Origin: Bacillus mycoides | Lineage (GTDB): Bacteria > Bacillota > Bacilli > Bacillales > Bacillaceae_G | Length of the DNA: 64,000 nucleotides | NCBI RefSeq assembly: GCF_001757995.1 | Contig: NZ_LXLV01000012.1 | Span: 98,274-162,273, forward strand | Direction: 5' to 3' | Part shown: piece by piece, positions 1 to 7,733 of the stretch | Numbering within the stretch: position 1 is the stretch's first letter | Layout of the letters: the number at the start of each line of letters is the position of its first letter | Notes under the pieces: generated by a model | What the model was told of the DNA's origin: nothing | The model's database searches: none | What the model saw: the letters and a program-made list of their open reading frames with translations, nothing else | Position numbers and translations under genes: made by a program

Positions 1-1
1 G

Positions 2-412
2 GCAGATATATCATCAGTTATTGCGATGAACTTTATTGGAATCGCTTTAATTCCAGATGGTGGTGGTCATTTCTTCCTTCAAAAGCGTGTGGGTGAAAAT
101 ATGACGAAGAAAATCATTTGGGAAGGGAAGAAGTTATCGGCAACAGAAGCATTAGACATCGGTTTAATTGATGAAGTAATCGGTGAGGATTTCCAAATGA
201 CTGTGAAGCAAAAAATTAATGAGTGGTTACAAAAACCAATCAAGGCAATGATTCAAACGAAACAAATTTTATGTGAAGTAAATCGTTCTAATTTAGAACA
301 AACGCTTCAGCTCGAAAAGCGTGGTCAATATGCGATGAGACAAACAGCGGATCATAAAGAAGGTATTGCTGCTTTTCTAGAAAAACGTTTACCAGCATTT
401 AAAGGGGAATAA
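2..412 (+). CDS. Enoyl-CoA hydratase/isomerase family protein, 3' part
   Basis: The reading frame is open from the window edge, so the N-terminus lies outside. The visible 137 residues are the C-terminal half of a crotonase-fold protein: the IPDGGGHFFL segment after the oxyanion-hole region, the LSATEALDIGLIDEV segment, and a C-terminal helical part ending in a FLEKRLPAF motif typical of the family. Such enzymes hydrate or isomerise enoyl-CoA thioesters in the cytoplasm; the substrate cannot be told from this fragment. Its TAA stop overlaps the ATAAA end of a reverse-oriented bcr1 remnant. Confidence 0.85.
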   Translation, partial: ADISSVIAMNFIGIALIPDGGGHFFLQKRVGENMTKKIIWEGKKLSATEALDIGLIDEVIGEDFQMTVKQKINEWLQKPIKAMIQTKQILCEVNRSNLEQTLQLEKRGQYAMRQTADHKEGIAAFLEKRLPAFKGE

Positions 413-489
413 AGTGAAACTTTAATCCGTGGGGGGTTTGTTTATCCCCCGCGGATTATTAGTCTGACTGCCCGTTAATTCGAGATAAA
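409..489 (-). repeat. bcr1-type repeat, internally deleted, reverse orientation
   Basis: Read on the minus strand this runs from TTTAT through a GAATTAACGGGCAGT block and an AATCCG...CGGATT hairpin to AAAGTTTCACTTTAT, matching both ends of the full bcr1 copies elsewhere in the window but lacking the middle. It is 81 bp instead of about 157 and is bounded by ATAAA at both ends. The left ATAAA overlaps the TAA stop of the preceding gene. The large GC-rich hairpin may also end that gene's transcript. Confidence 0.8.
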
Positions 490-550
490 GGGAAGAAAGT
501 GCTAACACATTTTAGTATAATTGTGTTAGCACTTTTTTTAGGAGTAATAA

Positions 551-871
551 ATGAAGAAAATTATCGGTGTTATCGTTATGATTTTACTTACATATTATGC
601 TTTGCATAGTACACCATCTCTTGCGGTACGGACTGCATTATTCTTTGAGGGACATCCAACTGTTGCTTTCTCTGGTGAAGTGAAGAAAGAACGGGATGTG
701 AAAAAAGAGGCGATTCCTGATGAGTACCAAACCTTATACGGCGATAAGAAAGAAGAACCAGAGCATTACTTCTTTCCGGTAGTAAGAGCGCACGGATCAG
801 GAATTGATATGTTAAGTGCTTGTGTGAAAAAAGAGTGGTTTTTCTATAAAGCAGAGCTTGGGTGTTATTAA
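551..871 (+). CDS. Hypothetical small membrane-anchored or secreted protein
   Basis: This 106-residue ORF has one N-terminal hydrophobic segment (about residues 4-25) followed by a charged, Lys/Glu-rich part and two cysteines near the end. A RBS-like AGGAG at 539-543 precedes the ATG by seven bases. I do not recognise a family. It ends 17 nt before the downstream NTP pyrophosphatase start and may share its transcript. Confidence 0.6.
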   Translation: MKKIIGVIVMILLTYYALHSTPSLAVRTALFFEGHPTVAFSGEVKKERDVKKEAIPDEYQTLYGDKKEEPEHYFFPVVRAHGSGIDMLSACVKKEWFFYKAELGCY

Positions 872-888
872 AAGTGGGAGGAAAAGTG

Positions 889-1215
889 ATGTCAACTTAT
901 AACAGATTAGTAAGAGATCGTGTCCCAGAGAAAATTTTGATGTCTGGAAAAACATATACAGCACAAAAATTAACAGGACAAGCTTACATACAAGCGTTAG
1001 CGAAAATTGGTACAGAAGAAATTCGTGAATTTGCTTCGATGAAAGAGCGTGAACATGCGCTAGATTCACTTGCAGATGCACTTGAAGTTATTGTTTCATT
1101 AGCGCGCGCAGAAGGTGCAACAATTGAAGATATAGAGCGTATTCGTAAGCAAAAAGAAGAAGAGCGCGGCGGATTTACAAGAGGGATTTATTTGATGGAC
1201 GTTTCGGAAGAGTAG
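889..1215 (+). CDS. MazG-like NTP pyrophosphohydrolase
   Basis: A 108-residue all-alpha NTP-pyrophosphatase-type protein (phosphoribosyl-ATP pyrophosphohydrolase-like). It opens with the typical NRLVRDRVPE segment, and the acidic helices with EEIREF and DALADALEV-like spacing would carry the Mg2+-binding residues. The family removes non-canonical or excess nucleotides in the cytoplasm. The ATG at 889 is chosen over the upstream ATG at 862 because GGGAGG lies just ahead of it and family members begin with MxxYNKLVRD. A terminator follows directly. Confidence 0.8.
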   Translation: MSTYNRLVRDRVPEKILMSGKTYTAQKLTGQAYIQALAKIGTEEIREFASMKEREHALDSLADALEVIVSLARAEGATIEDIERIRKQKEEERGGFTRGIYLMDVSEE

Positions 1216-1223
1216 TTTTATAG

Positions 1224-1260
1224 AAAAAGCACAGCTTACTCGGTAGCGCTGTGCTTTTTT
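1224..1260. terminator. Bidirectional rho-independent terminator
   Basis: AAAAAGCACAGC pairs with GCTGTGCTTTTTT around a short loop. It ends the plus-strand pyrophosphohydrolase transcript. The minus-strand mini-gene ends inside the same hairpin. Confidence 0.85.
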
Positions 1261-1415
1261 CCTGCAATTAGGCTAATGATTAAGAAGATAATAGTTAATG
1301 CCCAGCCAATTGTAATTGAGGTAGTAGTGTGAACGACATAAGAGACTTGTAAACATAGTAATGATGATAAAAACCAAATAAGTGCAATATGTACATGTTT
1401 TTTCGTTACATTCAT
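1236..1415 (-). CDS. Small membrane protein, 59 aa
   Basis: Read from the minus strand, the ATG is preceded by AAAAGGAGATAAC, a strong RBS. The product has two hydrophobic stretches (about residues 8-28 and 33-52) separated by a short Thr-rich turn and ends in a basic tail. The last codons and the stop lie within the hairpin shared with the convergent gene. I do not recognise a family; function unknown. Confidence 0.65.
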   Translation of the reverse strand: MNVTKKHVHIALIWFLSSLLCLQVSYVVHTTTSITIGWALTIIFLIISLIAGKKHSATE

Positions 1416-1543
1416 TTTTGTTATCTCCTTTTCACTTACTAAACTAAATTTTACTATAATTTAGAAAATTAGACTATATGAGTAGAGGTTTTATTGTAAT
1501 TTCGCTATACTAAATAGTAGAAAAAAAGAGGAGGAAAACGACA

Positions 1544-2593
1544 ATGGCACATCATGCAAAAGAAACGATGGAATTAATTAAAGAGCTTGTCTCTATTCCA
1601 AGTCCATCTGGAAACACGGCGAAAATTATTAATTTTATTGAAAACTATGTAAGTGAGTGGAATGTAGAGACGAAGCGTAATAATAAAGGCGCTCTTATTT
1701 TAACGGTTAAAGGGAAGAATGATGAGCAGCATCGTTTATTAACTGCTCATGTTGATACGTTAGGTGCGATGGTTAAAGAAATTAAGCCTGACGGTCGTCT
1801 TCGTCTATCTATGATTGGTGGATTTCGCTGGAACTCTGTAGAAGGGGAATATTGCGAAATTGAAACGTCAAGCGGTAAGAAGTATACAGGTACAATTTTA
1901 ATGCATCAAACTTCTGTCCATGTGTACAAAGATGCAGGGGAAGCGAAGCGCGATGAGAAAAATATTGAAGTGCGTATTGATGAGCGTGTCTTTTCAGCAA
2001 ATGAAGTACGTGAGTTAGGAATTGAAGTAGGAGACTTCGTTTCATTTGATCCACGCGTTCAAATTACAGAGAGTGGATACATAAAATCACGTCATTTAGA
2101 CGATAAGGTAAGTGTAGCAATTCTATTAAAATTAATTAAAAGATTGCAAGATGAAAAGGTAACATTGCCATATACAACACATTTCTTAATTTCTAATAAT
2201 GAAGAAATTGGGTATGGTGGAAACTCAAATATTCCAGAAGAAACGGTAGAATATTTAGCAGTTGATATGGGAGCATTAGGTGATGGACAAGCATCTGATG
2301 AATATACAGTATCCATTTGTGCGAAAGACTCTAGCGGTCCATACCATTATGCTTTACGTAAACATTTAGTTGAACTGGCGAAAGCGAATGCTATTGAATA
2401 TAAAGTGGATATTTATCCATACTACGGATCAGATGCATCAGCTGCGATTCGCGCCGGATTTGATGTGAAACATGCGTTAATTGGAGCTGGTATTGATTCT
2501 TCTCACGCATTTGAGCGTACGCACGAAAGCTCGATTGCACATACAGAAGCACTTGTTTATGCATATGTGTTATCAGAAATGATAGTAGAATAG
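1544..2593 (+). CDS. M42 family metallopeptidase
   Basis: A 349-residue cytoplasmic aminopeptidase/glucanase-type enzyme of the M42 (FrvX/YsdC) family, which forms large oligomers and trims peptides using two metals. Visible ligands and catalytic positions are the TAHVDT histidine/aspartate, the HLDDK aspartate, the NNEE glutamates, the AVDMGA aspartate and the SSHAFERTH histidine. AGAGGAGG precedes the ATG. It stands alone with its own terminator. Confidence 0.9.
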   Translation: MAHHAKETMELIKELVSIPSPSGNTAKIINFIENYVSEWNVETKRNNKGALILTVKGKNDEQHRLLTAHVDTLGAMVKEIKPDGRLRLSMIGGFRWNSVEGEYCEIETSSGKKYTGTILMHQTSVHVYKDAGEAKRDEKNIEVRIDERVFSANEVRELGIEVGDFVSFDPRVQITESGYIKSRHLDDKVSVAILLKLIKRLQDEKVTLPYTTHFLISNNEEIGYGGNSNIPEETVEYLAVDMGALGDGQASDEYTVSICAKDSSGPYHYALRKHLVELAKANAIEYKVDIYPYYGSDASAAIRAGFDVKHALIGAGIDSSHAFERTHESSIAHTEALVYAYVLSEMIVE

Positions 2594-2600
2594 TGAGAGG

Positions 2601-2631
2601 GTGGTTGATTCTATGAATCAACCACTTTTTT
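2601..2631 (+). terminator. Rho-independent terminator
   Basis: GTGGTTGATT pairs with AATCAACCAC around CTATG and is followed by six T, ending the peptidase transcript. Confidence 0.85.
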
Positions 2632-2813
2632 GTGTATAAAAAATACTTTAAGTGTATTTTATTTTACAATAATAAGAAAGTAGGTTTACTACAGAATTCT
2701 AGTATTATAGAATGATAGAGGCGCACTAATTTTTTTTGTTCGTCGTTTGATGTAATTTATATATTAAGATTACGCGTTTTAAACGTTGGTTTTCGAGAGG
2801 AGTATTATTATTT

Positions 2814-4403
2814 ATGAAGTATCGTGCAGTCGCGGCAGGTATTTTAGCCGCAAGTTTATTATCGTCTCCAATTAGTAGTTTCGCAGCAGGGAAAAAGTTT
2901 TCAGATGTTCCTACATGGGCACAGGAATCGGTTGACTATTTAGTAGGGAAAAAAGCACTTGATGGAAAACCAGATGGAACGTTTTCTCCATCTGAAGCAG
3001 TAGATAAAGGATCAGCTGCAAAAATATTAGCGGTAGTTCTTGGCTTACCAATTGATCCAAAAGCGAAACCATCTTTTAAAGATTCGCAAACTCATTGGGC
3101 AGCACCATATATTGCTGCGGTAGAAAAAGCTGGTGTAATTAGTGGAGATGGTACTGGGAAATTCAATCCATCAAGCCAAATTAACCGTGCATCTATGGCA
3201 TCTATGTTAGTACAAGCGTACTCATTGGATAAGAAAATTATTGGAGAACTTCCAACACAGTTTAAAGATTTGGAACCTCATTGGGGCAAGAAACAAGCTA
3301 ATATTTTAGTAGCTTTAGAGATTTCAAAGGGTACAGGAAATGGCTGGAATCCTGACGGTACTGTAAGTCGTGCTGAAGCAGCTCAGTTCATCGCGATGGC
3401 AGATAAAAATAAAACAAATACATCGAAAAGAATGTATATGAATAGAAACTTTATTACATATCATCAAGCATCGTTATCATCTGGTATTACTGACACTCAA
3501 CATAAGCCACAAATGCTTGAAGTGAAAGAGCAAAGAGCGAATGGTTGGTTAAAGGTTGTAACAAGTAAAGGTGAGAAGTGGACACCATCACAAGAAAAAA
3601 CAGAGTCTATTAATCAAGAATTCACTACATATCAAGAAGCTTCACATACGTCTACAGTGGCAGGCACACATAAAGCACAACAAGTAACTGTTATTGAAGA
3701 AAAAGATAGCTGGATTCGTATCCGTATGGGAACTGGTTTCCAATGGGTGGATAAAAATCAATTAAACCCAGTGAAGCAAGGTAACTTCCTAGAAGGTAAA
3801 GCGATTATTATTGATCCAGGTCATGGTGGAATTGACTCGGGGAACCCTGGTTATTATGAGAAAGAAAGTAAAACCGTATTAGATGTATCATTACGATTAC
3901 AGAAAATATTTGAGAAAAAGACACCGTTTACTGTGTTGTTAACTCGTGAGAATGATACACGTCCAGGAAACACTGCAGCTGAGTCTTTACAAAAACGTGT
4001 AGAATTTGCTCAGGCAAATAAAGGTGATATTTTTGTAAGTATTCATGGTAATGGTACGGATAGTAAACAAGGACAAGGTACAGAAACATTCTACTATGAA
4101 TCAGCGACAGCAAGAGGGACAAACCCGAATGTATCAGAAAGTCGTTTATTAGCAGAGAAAATTCAAGAGCGTCTTGTAGATGCACTTGGAACAAAAGATC
4201 GCGGTGTGAAGAAAGGCGATTTATATGTAATTAGAGAAAACACGATGCCAGCTGTATTAGCAGAATTAGCATTTGTAGATAATAAAAGCGATGCTGATAA
4301 AATTGCTACACCAGAACAGAGACAAAGTGCAGCAGAAGCTATTTATCAAGGTATTTTAGATTACTACGAAGCAATGGGTAATAACGTATCTTCTTACCGT
4401 TAA
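2814..4403 (+). CDS. SLH-domain N-acetylmuramoyl-L-alanine amidase
   Basis: This 529-residue exported protein has a signal peptide (residues 1-25, ending SSFAAG). Three S-layer homology modules (about 28-200) would bind the pyruvylated secondary cell-wall polymer. Two SH3-like stretches follow (about 215-320), then a C-terminal Amidase_3 domain (about 327-520). The zinc site is seen as DPGHGG, the following Glu in YEKES, and the SIHGNG histidine; the catalytic Glu lies in LAELAF. It cleaves the lactyl-amide bond of peptidoglycan at the cell surface. The layout is typical of B. anthracis/cereus surface hydrolases. Confidence 0.92.
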   Translation: MKYRAVAAGILAASLLSSPISSFAAGKKFSDVPTWAQESVDYLVGKKALDGKPDGTFSPSEAVDKGSAAKILAVVLGLPIDPKAKPSFKDSQTHWAAPYIAAVEKAGVISGDGTGKFNPSSQINRASMASMLVQAYSLDKKIIGELPTQFKDLEPHWGKKQANILVALEISKGTGNGWNPDGTVSRAEAAQFIAMADKNKTNTSKRMYMNRNFITYHQASLSSGITDTQHKPQMLEVKEQRANGWLKVVTSKGEKWTPSQEKTESINQEFTTYQEASHTSTVAGTHKAQQVTVIEEKDSWIRIRMGTGFQWVDKNQLNPVKQGNFLEGKAIIIDPGHGGIDSGNPGYYEKESKTVLDVSLRLQKIFEKKTPFTVLLTRENDTRPGNTAAESLQKRVEFAQANKGDIFVSIHGNGTDSKQGQGTETFYYESATARGTNPNVSESRLLAEKIQERLVDALGTKDRGVKKGDLYVIRENTMPAVLAELAFVDNKSDADKIATPEQRQSAAEAIYQGILDYYEAMGNNVSSYR

Positions 4404-4423
4404 TAAATATAGAGAATGATAGA

Positions 4424-4451
4424 AGAGATTGCCAAGAGGCAGTCTCTTTTA
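4424..4451 (+). terminator. Rho-independent terminator
   Basis: AGAGATTGCC pairs with GGCAGTCTCT (one G-T pair) and is followed by TTTT, just after the amidase. Confidence 0.75.
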
Positions 4452-4508
4452 TTTGTTAAATGAATTATAAAGGTTTCTCTTTATTTCGGGCATATGATAT
4501 CATTTAAT

Positions 4509-4669
4509 TTTATCCCGCTATTTGTGGGCAGTAAGATTCCCACCTAGAAATTAGACGAACACGAGGAAGCTAGGTCTAGGTAGGAGTCGGGCTGCCCGTA
4601 AACGCCCGATTGGTGCGGGCTTTTATCAGTGGGAGATAAGGCTTCCCACTGATAAAAGTTTCACTTTAT
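4509..4669 (+). repeat. bcr1 repeat, full length
   Basis: A 161-bp element bounded by TTTAT on both sides. Landmarks are GTGGGCAGTAAGA near the left end, a CTGCCCGTAAACGCCCGATTGG block, and a CAGTGGGAG...TTCCCACTG hairpin before AAAGTTTCACTTTAT. As known for the B. cereus group, bcr1 behaves as a small non-autonomous mobile element. It occupies most of the gap between the amidase and the methyltransferase gene; nothing else is seen in 4404-4732 apart from the terminator. Confidence 0.9.
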
Positions 4670-4732
4670 GTGAAAAAAGTATTTGAGTAATTTTGATCAT
4701 AACAATTTTAAACGATAAAGGATGATAATAGA

Positions 4733-5686
4733 TTGAGTAATCATAGTAAAACACCTGCATGTATATATACGTATGCGTTTCGCGAAGAGGAGCGTGCTTT
4801 ATGTTACTTGGAAATGCGCTCGTTCTTTGGGATGGAGTCTCACGTTAATATTTTGAAAAGTGAAGTCAAGATTGCTCCGAGTAGAAGTCCGTTTATTAAA
4901 GAGCGCGTTGAGGTTATGTATGAAGGGGACGACTTAGAAAGCATTTTAGAACAAGTGGAACAAATTGATTTAGCGGGAGCGACATTCAAAGTTATCTTCG
5001 TTAAAATCAATGATCTTGGTAAAGAAAATAAAATTGAATATGGGGAAAGACGCCTTATTGAACGAGACCTCGGCATGCATATTGAAGGAGAAGCGGATGT
5101 TCGTAATCCAGAGCGTGTATTCGGGATTGTTCCTCTTGGAGGACGCTGGTACTTCGGACACTATGTAGAAAGTGATCCGGTTTGGTATCATCATATAAAA
5201 AAACCGCATAGCTATTCGACATCACTGAGCACACGTGTTGCTAGAGCTGTCGCAAATATCGCTGTGCCAAACCCAGATGGAGTGCGAGCAATTGACCCGT
5301 GCTGCGGTATTGGAACAGTAGTAGTAGAAGCACTTTCTATGGGGATTAACATCGTTGGTAGAGATATAAATCCGCTTGTGGTTCTTGGAACGAGAAAAAA
5401 CATCGCACATTTCGGGTTTGAAGGAACAGTAACAAAAGGTCCAATTGAAGAAATTACTGAGAACTACGACGTCGCAATTATCGATATGCCGTACGACCTA
5501 TTTACGCACGCAACACCAGAAGATCAACTCTCAATTCTTTCAAGTGCGCGCCGCATTGCAAAAAAAGTAGTCGTTGTCACGATGGAAACAATGGACGACA
5601 TGATTCATGAAGCGGGATTTGAAATTACAGACCGCTGTATCACAAGAAAAGGATCATTTTCTAGACAAATTCTTGTTTGTGAATAG
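4733..5686 (+). CDS. TRM11-like SAM-dependent methyltransferase
   Basis: A 317-residue protein whose C-terminal half is a Rossmann methyltransferase: SAM-binding DPCCGIGTVVVEAL (about residues 185-198), then DINP, and the IDMPYD motif in the place of the (D/N)PPY catalytic loop. The N-terminal half resembles the THUMP/ferredoxin-like part of tRNA guanine methyltransferases of the TRM11/TrmG10 group. The start is TTG at 4733, preceded by AAAGGATG. Likely a tRNA modification enzyme; the target base is unproven. Confidence 0.75.
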   Translation: MSNHSKTPACIYTYAFREEERALCYLEMRSFFGMESHVNILKSEVKIAPSRSPFIKERVEVMYEGDDLESILEQVEQIDLAGATFKVIFVKINDLGKENKIEYGERRLIERDLGMHIEGEADVRNPERVFGIVPLGGRWYFGHYVESDPVWYHHIKKPHSYSTSLSTRVARAVANIAVPNPDGVRAIDPCCGIGTVVVEALSMGINIVGRDINPLVVLGTRKNIAHFGFEGTVTKGPIEEITENYDVAIIDMPYDLFTHATPEDQLSILSSARRIAKKVVVVTMETMDDMIHEAGFEITDRCITRKGSFSRQILVCE

Positions 5687-5691
5687 GAAAG

Positions 5692-5720
5692 AAAGGTCAC
5701 CCGTTTGGGTGACCTTTTTT
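5692..5720 (+). terminator. Rho-independent terminator
   Basis: AAAGGTCACCC, loop GTTT, GGGTGACCTTTTTT, immediately after the methyltransferase stop. Confidence 0.9.
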
Positions 5721-5838
5721 GGTTTGTATAATCTTAGCAGGATGTGTGATTGGTTGGTGGAATAGAGGGGGGATTTGGTGATAAGTCGATATTCCATGTC
5801 GAATCGCCGATATATTCCGAGAATCAATCGATAGCAGA

Positions 5839-5985
5839 TTACTCTTCTTTCGTCTTCTCTTGTTGTGCAATTAGTAAATTGCGTAATACGTGTCCGCGGT
5901 AACTTTCTAGTTTTCGTCCTTCATGATAGCGAACACCTAATTTTTTTAGCTCAGCTACGTACCAGCCTTTCGTTCCGTAATACAT
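5839..5985 (-). CDS. Small YflJ/DUF2639-like protein
   Basis: The frame stays open upstream to an ATG at 6075, but that start has no ribosome site. The ATG at 5985 is preceded by AAAGGAAGTGG at good spacing and gives a 48-residue basic protein starting MYYGTKGWYVAEL, which resembles the small DUF2639 (YflJ) family of Bacillus. Function unknown; soluble, no membrane segment. The family name is from memory and should be treated as tentative. Confidence 0.6.
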   Translation of the reverse strand: MYYGTKGWYVAELKKLGVRYHEGRKLESYRGHVLRNLLIAQQEKTKEE

Positions 5986-6306
5986 GAGACCACTTCCTTT
6001 TTTCTTTTGAACAGTATATGTGCCTGGGCGAGAGAATTTTCTTTTTTTATTTATGAAATTTGCGAAAGTAAACATTGAATATTCAGTTTATTTGTAATAT
6101 GATTAACTTATTATCGGATGACAGTGATTAGCCTCCCTGTAAGCCCGAATGCCTTTTTGAAAATGAATAGAGGAACAACTTCTTTCCACTTGAACTTCCT
6201 TAGCAGGAGGACGAGCCATAAGGATAGGGGCAGTAAAATTCAATGCAGTTGTATGCGTTGTTTTTCTGGCTCTTTTTATTTTTTAGTTAAAGTAGGAGGG
6301 GATTTT

Positions 6307-6322
6307 TAGAAAGCGTTGTCAA
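6307..6322. promoter_or_regulatory. Possible CcpA (cre) site before the gab operon
   Basis: TAGAAAGCGTTGTCAA matches the cre consensus WTGNAANCGNWNNCAW with one mismatch and lies about 50 bp before the gabP start. This would put GABA/5-aminovalerate use under carbon catabolite control. Assigned by eye only. Confidence 0.4.
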
Positions 6323-6368
6323 TGGAGTATGGTGTACGTCCACGCTAATGGAGGGGCTGGTGAATTGT

Positions 6369-7715
6369 TTGGCTAAAGAGAAAAAGGAGTTACAGAAGGA
6401 TTTAAAAACTCGGCATATAACAATGATTTCGATCGGCGGGGTTATCGGAGGCGGTTTGTTTGTAGGAAGTGGGACGATTATTCAATCGACGGGTCCAGCA
6501 GCGATTTTGTCCTATATTATCGGTGCTTTAATGGTTGTGCTCGTGATGCGGATGTTAGGAGAGATGGCAGCGGAAAATCCTGATAGCGGTTCTTTCGCAA
6601 CGTATGCGAACAAAGCAATTGGGCCGTGGGCAGGGTATACGATTGGGTGGTTATATTGGTTTAATTGGGTCATTATTATCGCAATTGAAGCGGTGCTTTT
6701 AGGCGTGATGATTAACAATTGGTTCCCGTCGGTTCCAGCATGGCTGGCGAGTTTATGTATGGTCCTTTTAATGACGATGACGAATGTATATTCAGTAAAA
6801 TTGTACGGTGAGTTTGAATATTGGTTAGCGTTTATTAAAGTTGTGGCGATTGTTGCGTTTTTAATTTTAGGAGTTTCGATGTTTTTTGGACTTGTTCCTG
6901 TCTTACTGAGCGTTGTATTTATTTCTTTCTCTTTATCGGGAAGCGAAGTCGCCGCGATTGCAGCCGGGGAATCGGAAAATCCAGAGAAGAATGTTATACG
7001 AGCTATTAATAGTGTAGTATGGCGTCTTATGCTTTTCTTCGTAGGTTCAGTAACAATTTTAGTTATGTTTATTCCGTGGACGGATAAGGAGTTATTAAAA
7101 CTTCCGTATGCAAGTTTATTTAATATGGCAGGAGTACCTGCAGCCGCAGAAATTATGAATGGTGTTGTATTTTTATCACTACTTTCCGTTATGAACTCAG
7201 GTATATATACGAGTTCGCGTATGTTATTTTCACTTGCTAAAAAAGGCGATGCTCCGGCTAGTTTCTCACGGTTAAATAGTAGAGGGACACCGGTTGTAGC
7301 GATCTATGCAAGTATCGTATTTGCATTTATTTGCGCGATGTTGAAATTTATATCTCCTGATAAACTGTTTGCGTTTTTAGCGAATAGTTCAGGCGGGGTA
7401 ACGATGCTTATGTATATGTTCGTTGCTGTATCACATGTCATATTAAGACGAGAGAGGGAAAGAGAAGGGGCTGGAAAGCTAAAAGTGAAAATGTGGTTAT
7501 TCCCTTATCTCACATATGCAACGCTTTTAATGATTATTACGATATTTGTTTCACAAGCATTTATAGCAGATATGCGTATGCAGTTTTACATGACATTATT
7601 AGCTACGATCCTAGTAATAATAAGTTATTTTTTAAGAGTTAGAAAGTTCGATAAGCAAAAGTTGAATGATTTTACGATTATAAAAGATTCGGAAGTTAGC
7701 ATAGAAAAAGAATAA
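6369..7715 (+). CDS. gabP: GABA/amino-acid permease (APC family)
   Basis: An integral membrane amino-acid/polyamine/organocation carrier with about 12 hydrophobic segments, starting with the family motif GGVIGGGLFVGSG and carrying the AAGESENPEKN segment. Place and similarity indicate GABA or 5-aminovalerate uptake to feed gabT next door. The TTG at 6369 is preferred because GGAGGGG lies upstream and MAKEKKELQKDL is a usual beginning; the in-frame ATG at 6348 has no RBS. At 448 residues it looks about 20 shorter than usual: the loop between the segments around residues 160-185 is nearly absent. Confidence 0.8.
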   Translation: MAKEKKELQKDLKTRHITMISIGGVIGGGLFVGSGTIIQSTGPAAILSYIIGALMVVLVMRMLGEMAAENPDSGSFATYANKAIGPWAGYTIGWLYWFNWVIIIAIEAVLLGVMINNWFPSVPAWLASLCMVLLMTMTNVYSVKLYGEFEYWLAFIKVVAIVAFLILGVSMFFGLVPVLLSVVFISFSLSGSEVAAIAAGESENPEKNVIRAINSVVWRLMLFFVGSVTILVMFIPWTDKELLKLPYASLFNMAGVPAAAEIMNGVVFLSLLSVMNSGIYTSSRMLFSLAKKGDAPASFSRLNSRGTPVVAIYASIVFAFICAMLKFISPDKLFAFLANSSGGVTMLMYMFVAVSHVILRREREREGAGKLKVKMWLFPYLTYATLLMIITIFVSQAFIADMRMQFYMTLLATILVIISYFLRVRKFDKQKLNDFTIIKDSEVSIEKE

Positions 7716-7733
7716 GAAAAGGGGTTATGTTCG

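Noticed and set aside
5778-5832. AGTCGATATTCC...CGCCGATATATTCC stretch as a repeat element
   Set aside because: It looks like a short group-specific intergenic repeat, but no second copy is present in the window to prove it.
6118-6309. 63-codon plus-strand frame before gabP
   Set aside because: No ribosome site, Ser/Phe-rich random-looking product, and it covers the likely promoter/cre region of the gab operon.
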